Below are positions 54,702 through 63,567 of a stretch of 64,000 bases of DNA, in pieces. Within the stretch, counting starts at the first letter, position 1; the number at the start of each line of letters is the position of its first letter. A program made the translations under genes and the position numbers. The notes beneath the pieces are model-generated. The model made no database searches. It was not told where the DNA came from and saw nothing but the letters and a program-made list of their open reading frames with translations. The stretch comes from Ruegeria halocynthiae (GTDB lineage: Bacteria > Pseudomonadota > Alphaproteobacteria > Rhodobacterales > Rhodobacteraceae): positions 1 to 64,000 of the forward strand of contig NZ_FNNP01000008.1 of the NCBI RefSeq assembly GCF_900106805.1. The letters are read 5' to 3'.

Positions 54702-55051
54702 TCGCTAGTCTAAAAAGGACAGACGAATGAGATGGTACTGGGCTGACGACATTATCAGGCTTTGATACAAGGGGCGGGAAACAGCCATTCGCTGCGGGTG
54801 CGATGACCGCATGGCGTAACGCTGAAAGCAGTCGTTCACTCTGACTTCAGCGATGCCGAGACGGCTAGCCATAGACGGTCTCTAGATCTCCCATTTCTCC
54901 TCATCCGCCCAAAAACGCTTCTTCCGCCCTCTCAAGGAGTGCCGCATAGTACCACTATCGATGGTGGACACTGAGCCTCCGCCAAACGCAGGGGTTAGGT
55001 AGGGTTCAACGGACGTTTACGTTCAACCTGACGCCGAGGAGTGATTTAGGT
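54702..55051. other. Intergenic leader of the giant STAND gene, with a repeat fragment
   Basis: No gene is seen. The 17 bases at 54782-54798 are identical to the conserved core of the repeat at 24411-24427. The last 30 bases contain GAGGAG (55036-55041), ten bases before the TTG start at 55052. The boundary between core genome (nrdJ) and the accessory block falls in this stretch. Confidence 0.5.
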
Positions 55052-58000
55052 TTGCTAAAATTGAGCATTGATCCGCAAAAACCTCCAAGCGAAGGCGAAC
55101 GCGCCGCCCGTCGTGGCTACTTGCGTCAAGATGATTTTTCCGCGCGCCGCATCTACTCATTGCTTCTTGAACGCTCGTTCGCCTGGGTTGGATGGGCGGA
55201 TCGAGATGCAGGTGTTCTGGATGATCTTGTCCTAGGTACTACTGACGGCGTTTTGGCGCACCAGATTAAGAGTTCAAAGAACCCTCAAGGTATAGGCGTA
55301 ACGGCACTGCTCTTGGGAAGAGGTGAAGAGGTCAAGCGGCTCGCATCATCCTTTCTAATGCTTCGAAAGCAATTTCCAGATGAAAAACTGCGGCTGATCT
55401 ATGTAACCGACGATCCTCTCACCAAAAATGATTGCTTGTTGAAGGATGAGGACGAAGCATCCACTGAGCAGTTCATGCGAGACTGGAATGCCAACCGTTT
55501 CCTATTTGAGAAATTAAAAAACACCAAATGGAAACCGCTACTTGATCAGCTGCGTCAGGTTTCGGAACTAAATGAATCGGAGTTTGTCGACTTCTTCACC
55601 TGTTTTGAAGTGGTCGCCGGAAATTCCGTTTCGCGTTTGGTCCCATCTTCTGACGATGTTCAGGTCGAGCAACAAATCCTAGATCTGCGTGACAGAATTC
55701 CGGCATTGATCGTGGAAAACGATCACAAGAGCCGATGGTCGCGGCAAGAGCTCCTTCAAGCACTCAACTGGCCTGATAGCTACCGGCTTCGTTTTGACCA
55801 CCGGTTTCCGCTAGGGAATTTTGTCCAAAAGAACGAACAAACGGAAGCCGAACTGCAAACGGCAATTGATAACTGTTCGTCCGGGTATCTTGGGTTAGTT
55901 GGCCCGCCCGGCTCTGGGAAATCGACGTTACTTCAGCGAGCCCTCAAAGGAAAACCTGGCGTTCAAGTGCTTCGTTACCTCGCATTCGTACCCGGTAGCG
56001 CTCAGGGGCAGGGACGCGGGGAAGCAGACAACTTTTTTGACGACCTGAACGCTCAGTTTTCGGAAATCCTCGGCGGGAGTAAACGGCTGTTTGAAACTAG
56101 TCGGCTCGGACGCCAACGTGCCTTTGAAGGTTCTTTGCTCCGTGCGGGCAAGGAGTTCAGCGAGAACGGCACCAGATTCATTGTTGTGGTCGACGGATTG
56201 GATCACATTCCAAGGGAAGAGATGCCCGATAGGTCTCTTCTCTCCGCGTTGCCGTTACCCGATACTGTGCCGGATGGTGTCGTGTTTGTGTTGGGAACGC
56301 AGCGGATCGATCTATCAGACATGCCCGTAGCGGTGAGGAACCAAGCTAGCAAAAAAGGGCGGCAAGTCAGCGTGCAGCCTCTGAACTTCGGCGCTACAAA
56401 ACGTATGTCCGATCAACTCGGTCTTCCAATTGAAATAGACCGACGATCGGTTCATGACGTCGGGCAAGGGCACCCCTTGGTCACTCGATATTTGGTCGAA
56501 CTTCTCCGACAAGACCCCACCAAAGCGGATGAGCTGCTAGGCGGGGCCTTCGTGTTCGACGGCGATCTCGAAAAGGTCTACGAAACCGCTTGGCTTGGCG
56601 CGTCGTCTTCCGACGGTGCCACGCTCGTTCAGCAAGTCTTGCTCTTGATCGCTTTTGCCCAGGGAGGGATCGAGCCAGACCTTCTTGCATCAGCCACCTG
56701 CGACGAAGCCGTGGAAACGGCGCTCAAATACGCGGGTCACCTGCTTCAGAAAAGTCGCGATGATTGGGACGTATTCCACAACAGTTTTCGCCTTTTCTTG
56801 AGAGGAAAGGCTGTACTCCGTTTTGGAAAACCGGACGAAGCCTTCCGCGCTCCAAAGGTCTACTCAACTCTCGCGGAACTCTCTGGGAGAGCAATGAAAT
56901 CCAGCCCACAGAGATGGCTCGCATTTCGATATCTTTTTCTTGCCGGTGAACATGGGCGAGCACTGGCGATGTCGGGGCGGCAATTTTTTGTCCAACAGTA
57001 TCTGGATGGACGGTCTCCATACGATGTTCACGGGGATATCTCTGATGCCTATCGGTTGGTCGAGAATGACCGTGATCCGGAAAAACTCTTTGATCTCATG
57101 CTTGCCGACGATGAGGTATCTCGCCGGTCTGAAGTTTTTGAGGGCGTCGACCCGCTGATCGATGCCTACCTTGCGGCGGGGCTTTTTGATACGGCGATTG
57201 AGCAGTTGCGTCACACCCATCCGGCAGGGAAGGAATGGCTGGTGGTGGATGCCCTCCTCGAACAAGGGCGGCTCGATCAAGCAAGGGATTTGTTCGAAGA
57301 GGCTGACCTTTTCGGGGGAGCATTCGCCAGTTTGAATGTGCATACCCGAGGCGAAGACCGAGCCGCATTAGAGTGGGCGCGACGAGCCGTGCGCTTCATG
57401 GATCGTTCCTCGCTTGTCACAACCCTGAAGGACTACCTGACGGGGCTGCAGCACGAAAATCGTCATTCTCCTCACGAGGCTGATCTCGAAGAGGTCACAG
57501 AGCACTTGCGGTACTGCCTTGCTCGGGCTTCGGTCGAGCTCACAGAGTACCCAAATGTAGACGAACTCCTGGCTTTCTGGGCTGTAGACGAAAACGCAAT
57601 ACCGCTGCTCCGTTTGGAGCACGCGGAAAACCTGTTCGCCGGTGGCGATGCGGAAAGCGGGTTGCAAGTTCTGAAGACTCTCACCGAATGTTCTTCGTTT
57701 CAGGACTTGCATTCCTCTTGGCATCTCTCTGCCGCTCGAATGGCATTCCGTGCCGGTGATCAGGCGCTTGCGCGATCGATCGCGAAGCTGTTGTCGCCCA
57801 AGCCACTCGACCACGAGCGATACCAGTTGTTTGAGGCAATTGGTCCAGCCAGCGTGGAGTTGGTGTCAGTTGCGTCCTTGTTCTCGGCGCTCGATATGCC
57901 TCTGCCGGACATCGTGACGCCCAAAGAGCGCCTTTTCAGGGGTGCGCAACACCACTTGATTGAGTTGGGCCGTCAACTTGGCGCAGCCCGCACACGTGGT

Positions 58001-61000
58001 TCCCTCCAATTTGGCGAGGTTTCTCGCGTCACATCAGAAGCGATGCAGTTCCTCGCGTCGGCAAGGCGAACCAACGACGACGACTGGTCTGTCGGTCATC
58101 TGATGCCGACCCTGGCGGCGCAGATTGCGTTGGCACTCATAGAATTGATCAAGCAGGCCAAAGCAGACTACACGCCGTTGGTTCGCGCGTATGATCAACT
58201 TATCCTGCAAGAAGGAACGGCGTTTCGTTGGTGGCTTGATTTTCGCCGGAAACTGATCCTTGGTCTCTTCAACTTGGATGGTGATCGCGAACGCGCGATC
58301 GAACGCTTGAACGCCGCGCTCCAGGATATCCGAGCCGATGATCCGCAAGAAGCGCTTTCAGAGAAAGTTGAGTTCGCAATCGCCTGCGCGGAAGTTGACG
58401 ATATTGAAACCGCACAGGCGATCTTGCGAGGTCTCCGGTCGGAAGCTCTCGGTTCGTATCGACCCGCAAAGAAAGATGGTGACTACGAACTTTGGACCGA
58501 CGTGTTGGCGCTTGCGAACCAGGATGATCCCTCCAATCGAAAATCCCGTTCTCTTGTTGCGGTTCGCCTCGTTGATGGGCTGCAGAACACTAGCGGATAT
58601 GACAAAGCGGCGCGAATGGCGCAACAGGTGCTTTTTGAAGCATCGGTTCCAGACGCAACTATGGCTTGGAGCGCAGTGCAATGGGCCATGGATTGTGGAG
58701 CATTCTCGTGGTTCGGTCTTCTTGACTCCTGCCTGCATGGCTTGGTCGTCAGGAGCCCGGAAAAGGCGAATGTCGCATTGCTGGTGTGGTGCAATCTTGC
58801 ACTGCCATGGCTTCATGATGGCTGGAGGAGTACGACTGAAACGGGTGCCTTCCTTGAAAGGTTATTCCGGGTTGCACCTCGCGAACAACTCGACGGTCTA
58901 GAAGAAGTAGTTGTCCGCGCGATCGGAACAAACGCTCCACCCTACGTCAAGACCACGCTCCTTCGAATAGTCGAAGACGCTGCGAAAAAACGCAATGGTG
59001 GGAGGCTGGCGGAAACCGCCAGAAACAGGTGGCAATCCGAGGAGAAATCCGGAGATGATGAAAACCCCGACAACCGAGACTACGGTCACTTGGTGGACTT
59101 CGAGCAAATCTCCGTCGAGATCGAACACGAGGCCCAATACCATAAGAAAAGAAACGAAAACTGGCACATTGACGGGATCAGCTATGGCCTACGGAAAGCC
59201 ATCATTCGGGTGATTGGGGCTGCGACATGGGCAGAGACGGATAGCTTCCTAGGAAAACACCCGAAGGTCGCAAAAGACTGGGAAATCGCGAAGGCCTTTG
59301 CGGAAAAAGCAGTTCAAGCAGACAGGAACGAACGTGCCATAGAAATCCTAAAACCGTTCAAAGGTGATCTAGAGACCGGATGGAGTTGGCCTAGCAGCCG
59401 CGGTCGTTTCCGGCATCACCAGATTAGGCACATCGTTGGGGAGAGCGATGTACACAACGCCGCGCTCCACGATTTCGTCGAAGACATTGCGGCGACCAAG
59501 TATGGTGTCTCAACAACTTTGTGGTCGATCGATGAGATTTTCCCGCTCCTTTTTGAAACGGTGCCATGGGCCGGATTGTGGAACCGTTTGGAGGACAACA
59601 TTCGGGTGGGACGAGATTTCCAGGCCGGGAGCGATCTGCCTCTCTCCGACACGCTGAAAGACGACGATGAACTTGTCGTCAAGCTAGTGGAAATGGCCTT
59701 GGAAATGGGGGCGACCGACCTAGCACTTCAGACGGCTAATCTGGTCCGCGATCTCTTGGATCAGGGGCGAGCATCTGTCGTCGAATTGCTCTTGCGAAGG
59801 CTGCTCGGTGAAGGTGGCGAAAAACGAATGCGCGCCATGGACTTGTTGGTGCAATCACAGGAGAACAGTGATATCCGGCGAGCTTTTCAGGCTGATCTCG
59901 CAGGCTTGGTGAGCGATCCGGACGTTGGTGTTTCAGCGTCTGCCTTTTTCTTGGGTTCGAAGTGGCGACAACCCTTGCAGTTGCCTTCAACTGAACTGCC
60001 GCCCTTCTATTCATTGGAGTTCGCGCTGAACGACAGGGCTAGCGGGGCAGCTTTGCGTGACGAACACTCGCACGCGCTGTTGCTGGACGATCCACTAGGC
60101 TGGACCGAACACTGGATGCGCCTTGTCGAAATGCTGGAGGATTTCTCCGGTGTCTCAACCATCAAGATCCGACTTCGAGTGGCACGGTTGATCGACTCGT
60201 GGGGTGGTTTCCAGACGTTTGGGCATGATGCCTCAAAGCGACAAGAGGCGAAGCTATCTCGAGTTGACATGAAGCTGACGTATCGACGCCCGCACTCAGA
60301 GGTAACAATTCGAGCACTTCGCCATGTCGTCCGTGAGCTTTGGTTCGCGGATCATATCAGTTTTGACCAAGTACGCTTGATTCTCCATGAATTACACTGT
60401 GATCCGGATCGCGCGAAACTCCCGACTATCGAAGAGAGGCCATCCACACTGCCCTGGCCAGATATTCCTCGGCATCTTTGGGGGGACAAGCTGAATAAGT
60501 GGTTGGAAAATGTTGCCCTAGATATCGCAGAAGCAGATCCGTTTTTTGGAATTGTGATCGGGGAGTTCCGAGAGTGGGAGGCAAAGGATTCGCGAGATGC
60601 CTTGATTGTTGAGCAATTGATGTGTGACAGGCTGGAGTTTCCGGTAGTGCCGAGCCTTGATGACGCGCTCTCCAAACTCGGTCGTGTTGTGCGCCTCGGA
60701 TATTTGGTCGCTCTGGACACAAGCAAATCTCAGAAGCCAGACCCAGTGTGCCGTTTTTTGCCACATCAGCTCGACCTGACGCCGTCGCAAGTTCTCGTTC
60801 TCAATCCTGAGGTTGCAAAGCTACTGAATTGGCACAGCATCACCAATGATCCTTACGTGTACTATGATGGCGATGGAGATTGGTGCGCCAAGACGATTGT
60901 TTGGCGTGATGGCTTGTGTCAATCCATCGACGACGATGGGCGCTATGCGAACGGTCAAATGGTGACTTTGTCAAAGAAAGGTCGGGCGGCATACGAGCAA

Positions 61001-61105
61001 TATTTCGGCCCGATCTCTATCAAATCCCACTCGTGGCGACGCACTGAAAAATCTGACGAGAAGCGTACCCAAGATATTTGGAGGTTCGCAGTATCCAGCC
61101 AATAG
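55052..61105 (+). CDS. Giant nuclease-STAND NTPase, Avs-like antiphage sensor candidate
   Basis: This 2017-residue protein starts at TTG 55052. Residues 1-200 look like a Cap4/DUF4297-type PD-(D/E)XK nuclease: DDFSARRIYSLLLE helix, then VLDDLVLGTTDGVLAHQIKS with acidic D57/D58 and the QxK pair Q71/K73. Residues 280-590 form a STAND NTPase: Walker A GLVGPPGSGKSTLL (281-294), Walker B FIVVVDGLDHI (376-386), sensor-like VFVLGTQR, HDVGQGHPLVTRYLVELL (468-485) matching the GxP motif, and the winged-helix end DVFHNSFRLFLRG. From about residue 600 to the end the chain is helical, with TPR-like units (for example 700-760), giving a sensor arm of some 1,400 residues. This layout equals that of Avs proteins, where a phage protein bound by the C-terminus triggers tetramerisation and DNA cleavage. 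It stands alone, with no separate effector. The exact Avs class cannot be decided. Confidence 0.8.
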   Translation: MLKLSIDPQKPPSEGERAARRGYLRQDDFSARRIYSLLLERSFAWVGWADRDAGVLDDLVLGTTDGVLAHQIKSSKNPQGIGVTALLLGRGEEVKRLASSFLMLRKQFPDEKLRLIYVTDDPLTKNDCLLKDEDEASTEQFMRDWNANRFLFEKLKNTKWKPLLDQLRQVSELNESEFVDFFTCFEVVAGNSVSRLVPSSDDVQVEQQILDLRDRIPALIVENDHKSRWSRQELLQALNWPDSYRLRFDHRFPLGNFVQKNEQTEAELQTAIDNCSSGYLGLVGPPGSGKSTLLQRALKGKPGVQVLRYLAFVPGSAQGQGRGEADNFFDDLNAQFSEILGGSKRLFETSRLGRQRAFEGSLLRAGKEFSENGTRFIVVVDGLDHIPREEMPDRSLLSALPLPDTVPDGVVFVLGTQRIDLSDMPVAVRNQASKKGRQVSVQPLNFGATKRMSDQLGLPIEIDRRSVHDVGQGHPLVTRYLVELLRQDPTKADELLGGAFVFDGDLEKVYETAWLGASSSDGATLVQQVLLLIAFAQGGIEPDLLASATCDEAVETALKYAGHLLQKSRDDWDVFHNSFRLFLRGKAVLRFGKPDEAFRAPKVYSTLAELSGRAMKSSPQRWLAFRYLFLAGEHGRALAMSGRQFFVQQYLDGRSPYDVHGDISDAYRLVENDRDPEKLFDLMLADDEVSRRSEVFEGVDPLIDAYLAAGLFDTAIEQLRHTHPAGKEWLVVDALLEQGRLDQARDLFEEADLFGGAFASLNVHTRGEDRAALEWARRAVRFMDRSSLVTTLKDYLTGLQHENRHSPHEADLEEVTEHLRYCLARASVELTEYPNVDELLAFWAVDENAIPLLRLEHAENLFAGGDAESGLQVLKTLTECSSFQDLHSSWHLSAARMAFRAGDQALARSIAKLLSPKPLDHERYQLFEAIGPASVELVSVASLFSALDMPLPDIVTPKERLFRGAQHHLIELGRQLGAARTRGSLQFGEVSRVTSEAMQFLASARRTNDDDWSVGHLMPTLAAQIALALIELIKQAKADYTPLVRAYDQLILQEGTAFRWWLDFRRKLILGLFNLDGDRERAIERLNAALQDIRADDPQEALSEKVEFAIACAEVDDIETAQAILRGLRSEALGSYRPAKKDGDYELWTDVLALANQDDPSNRKSRSLVAVRLVDGLQNTSGYDKAARMAQQVLFEASVPDATMAWSAVQWAMDCGAFSWFGLLDSCLHGLVVRSPEKANVALLVWCNLALPWLHDGWRSTTETGAFLERLFRVAPREQLDGLEEVVVRAIGTNAPPYVKTTLLRIVEDAAKKRNGGRLAETARNRWQSEEKSGDDENPDNRDYGHLVDFEQISVEIEHEAQYHKKRNENWHIDGISYGLRKAIIRVIGAATWAETDSFLGKHPKVAKDWEIAKAFAEKAVQADRNERAIEILKPFKGDLETGWSWPSSRGRFRHHQIRHIVGESDVHNAALHDFVEDIAATKYGVSTTLWSIDEIFPLLFETVPWAGLWNRLEDNIRVGRDFQAGSDLPLSDTLKDDDELVVKLVEMALEMGATDLALQTANLVRDLLDQGRASVVELLLRRLLGEGGEKRMRAMDLLVQSQENSDIRRAFQADLAGLVSDPDVGVSASAFFLGSKWRQPLQLPSTELPPFYSLEFALNDRASGAALRDEHSHALLLDDPLGWTEHWMRLVEMLEDFSGVSTIKIRLRVARLIDSWGGFQTFGHDASKRQEAKLSRVDMKLTYRRPHSEVTIRALRHVVRELWFADHISFDQVRLILHELHCDPDRAKLPTIEERPSTLPWPDIPRHLWGDKLNKWLENVALDIAEADPFFGIVIGEFREWEAKDSRDALIVEQLMCDRLEFPVVPSLDDALSKLGRVVRLGYLVALDTSKSQKPDPVCRFLPHQLDLTPSQVLVLNPEVAKLLNWHSITNDPYVYYDGDGDWCAKTIVWRDGLCQSIDDDGRYANGQMVTLSKKGRAAYEQYFGPISIKSHSWRRTEKSDEKRTQDIWRFAVSSQ

Positions 61106-61243
61106 GTGGAGCATTTACCGCGTCTTACCTGCGTCGGACCTGATATTGAGTTGGCATACCAATGCTGGGCGATGCACGAACGGCTGGACCGGTGACGCTG
61201 TGCTGCGGCGTGGGGCGCGTCCATCGAGGTCTCCTTTGGGCCG

Positions 61244-61747
61244 TCACCACTTGCGCCAGCTCAAGCCCATGGTTGCGGCAATGGCTTCGGGACAGCCAGC
61301 TTGCACTCGGGCTCGATATGCGCGCACCGAAACGCCGTTCTCAAGCGCCGTTTTCTCCCATTCATCATCCGGATTGGGTGATATGTCTCGCGTGCCTTCA
61401 GTCGCAGCCCTCTCCCCTGACCAGCCGCGCCTGAGGCGTGCTTTGAATGTGCTGAAAGCTATCCCGTTTTCTTCGGCGACTGGCCAAGCTGGTAGACCAT
61501 TGTCCAATTCGGCCAGACTATCTCTTTTCCGATTTTCAAATGCGCCTCGATCGAATGGAAACTCGACATGCTCGCACCGAACTGTCCAAAGCTTGGTGCC
61601 ATCCTCGGCATCCACCAAATCAACAACACTGGAATCCGCGAGCGGTAGCGGTGCGAGACCGTAGCGACTGCAAAGCCACCAGGCATCTTCGTGACTGGCA
61701 GCTTTTCCGATAACCTTTCCGCCTAACGGCGCTACCAAATGAATCAC
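61244..61747 (-). CDS. Protein of unknown function with two 24-residue repeats
   Basis: The 167-residue protein (GTG start) has an alpha/beta-like N-terminal part with LVDAEDGTKLWTVRCEHVEF, then two copies of a 24-residue unit at residues 93-116 and 136-159. Both follow ENG(I/V)....(F/Y)(K/R)AR(L/V)..G......AAT. Such units resemble the helix-turn-helix-like repeats attached to phage HNH proteins and may bind DNA. It is convergent with the giant STAND gene, 139 bp apart. No family name can be given. Confidence 0.55.
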   Translation of the reverse strand: MIHLVAPLGGKVIGKAASHEDAWWLCSRYGLAPLPLADSSVVDLVDAEDGTKLWTVRCEHVEFPFDRGAFENRKRDSLAELDNGLPAWPVAEENGIAFSTFKARLRRGWSGERAATEGTRDISPNPDDEWEKTALENGVSVRAYRARVQAGCPEAIAATMGLSWRKW

Positions 61748-62202
61748 GTTTTATCTCCCTCTAACTATCCGCCTGACTGCCGGGTGACGAGTATCATTTC
61801 ATCTCACCTAATCACCGCGATCAGGCGATAAAAGATGCCAACGGCAGCTTATGCGACGCCGCAGTGCGGCAACGAAAGCGCCAGGCAATGACGGCTTAGG
61901 GCCGCCCTCGTGATCAGCTACTATTGGGGCAGGGGGCTTTGCTGCAACGGCACCGAAGTCGGCAGCGAGCCCTTTCTGTTTGAACACTGCCGACTTGCAG
62001 TCCACCAGTTTCGTGGACGACTGTAGCAACACCAGTGTTAACCTGATTGAGGCCCTCCATTGCGGAAGGTGAAGTAAATAGGGGTCAACTTGAAGCCTTT
62101 TCTCAAAACCTTGACGCGTCAGCGCAATAAAACTGAGCCACAGATTGCCAGATTGGTTCCACACGCAGCGTACAAACACGCTCAACTGAAAGGGACCAAG
62201 AC
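61748..62202. other. Intergenic stretch, nothing recognised
   Basis: An open frame at 61808-62215 on the minus strand has no family resemblance and covers the ribosome site and start of the small exported gene at 62203, so it was not annotated. The only clear element is the ribosome site AAAGGGACC at 62190-62198. No hairpin, repeat or tRNA was recognised. Confidence 0.4.
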
Positions 62203-62499
62203 ATGAAAAAGACACTGATTACATCCGTCACCGCATTCGCCATTATCCTGAGTGCCGGAACGTCCACGGCTGGTCCGTTGCGTGACCATAGCCAACGAGG
62301 GTTTGCGCAGAAAGTTCACTCATCAGTTTCGCAAACAGTCAATCACGCTGATGGGATGGCCGATATCCGCCGTCATCGCGAAGATGATCCGCAACCCCTT
62401 CTGAATACAATTAACATCGACGATTGGACTTGTGGTTACGGTGATACACAAAGGCCTCCAATCATACCCAGGATATGCCCCAGAGTTCCGCCAGGATGA
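62203..62499 (+). CDS. Small exported protein of unknown function
   Basis: The 98-residue protein has a good ribosome site (AAAGGGACC) and a typical signal peptide (MKKTLITSVTAFAIILSAGT, cleavage about TAG-P at residue 24). The mature part is hydrophilic with HADGMADIRRHREDD and a C-terminal region CGYGDTQRPPIIPRICPRVP carrying two Cys that may pair. No family is recognised. Neighbours are accessory genes. Confidence 0.6.
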   Translation: MKKTLITSVTAFAIILSAGTSTAGPLRDHSQRGFAQKVHSSVSQTVNHADGMADIRRHREDDPQPLLNTINIDDWTCGYGDTQRPPIIPRICPRVPPG

Positions 62500-62688
62500 T
62501 GCGTTGCCTTTCGGGAATGGATTGAAGGGGGTGGGATAATGACTGACGCCCTCAGCGCGGGAAATGGCTTCATGCACACGTTGCCTGCTAACCCCAGTCT
62601 TGTCTGTAGTGTCGCCAGAGAAGCCTTTAGGGCGACCGGGGGTTTTGTCCGCGATGTGTGAGTTCGACAGAGCCGGGAGTTCGCACTT

Positions 62689-62760
62689 GCAGCAAATGAC
62701 CGCAAAGCGGGCTGCGACCGCAGAATCTTGCCTGGGTGCTCAGTGTCCGGAATGGGCCGC
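62689..62760 (+). repeat. Copy of a dispersed intergenic repeat
   Basis: The 35 bases 62689-62723 match the reverse strand of 24390-24424 at 30 positions, including the 17-bp run GCAAAGCGGGCTGCGA. The following bases to about 62760 (CAGTGTCCGGAATGGG) resemble the next part of the same repeat more loosely. It sits between the small exported gene and the recombinase remnant. Confidence 0.6.
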
Positions 62761-62782
62761 CCGCGAGAGCGGCCCGTTGACT

Positions 62783-63415
62783 TTAGATCTCTATCGCTTC
62801 GGCGATTGCTAGGGCATCCTCGAGTTCGACGCCGAGATACCGGACTGTACTGTCCATCTTAGTATGGCCAAGCAGAAGCTGAACAGCGCGTAGGTTTCCG
62901 GTCTTCTTGTAGATCTAAGTGCCCTTGGTTCTCCTCATGGAATGGGTGCCGTAGGCGCTTGCTTCGAGGCCGATCGACGTGACCCAATCGCGGACAATCC
63001 GTGCATATTGGCGTGTCGAGATGTACAGGCGTTCATGAAGTCGGCCGGGCCAAAGGTACTCCGAACCGACCATCAGCTCATCTTCCATCCACTTCTCAAC
63101 AGAGGCACGTGTGCCCTCTGATATCTCAAAGCGCACGGGTTTCTGCGTCTTGCTTTGAAGGACCGAAGCCCGTTCCTTAATCTGACCCGATGACATGACA
63201 TCGGCGACCTTCATCTTCACCAGATCGCAGCCGCGAAGCTTACTGTCGATTGCCATGTTGAAGAGCGCAAGATCGCGATGATTTTCGGCAAGCTCGAGGC
63301 GAACTCGGATTGCCCAGACATGTTTTGGTTTCAGTGGTCGCTTCTTGCCGACGATACGCCCTTTGTTCCAGGCAGGGCGAAGTGCGCGAATGGCAGGTAA
63401 ATTTGGTGTTTCCAT
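62783..63415 (-). pseudogene. Tyrosine-type site-specific recombinase disrupted by one amber stop
   Basis: From ATG 63415 (METPNLPAIRALRPAWNKGR) the frame reads a short tyrosine recombinase: first catalytic Arg in MAIDSKLRGCDLVKM, HxxR in THSMRR. A TAG at 62915-62917 interrupts it right after SMRRTKGT. Beyond it the same frame continues with IYKKTGNLRAVQLLLGHTKM, then DSTVRYLGVELEDALAIAEA to a TAA at 62783. These residues hold the catalytic second His and nucleophilic Tyr, so the stop abolishes activity unless read through. A single base change would restore a 210-residue enzyme. It marks an island boundary to the right of the STAND gene. Confidence 0.85.
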
Positions 63416-63567
63416 GACTGATCCTCCGATCCGCCATGCCCTCCCAAAACGACAACCCGACGTTGACCGGAGCATTTTATCACGACACGCTGCGCTGCCT
63501 CCGAGGTCCACTCTGAGCCCAGTTTGACCGATGCTGCGGGCAGGTCGAATGGCCGCTTTGATTACGA

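Noticed and set aside
61808-62215. 135-residue open frame on the minus strand
   Set aside because: No family resemblance or ribosome site; it runs across the ribosome site and start of the well-supported exported gene at 62203.
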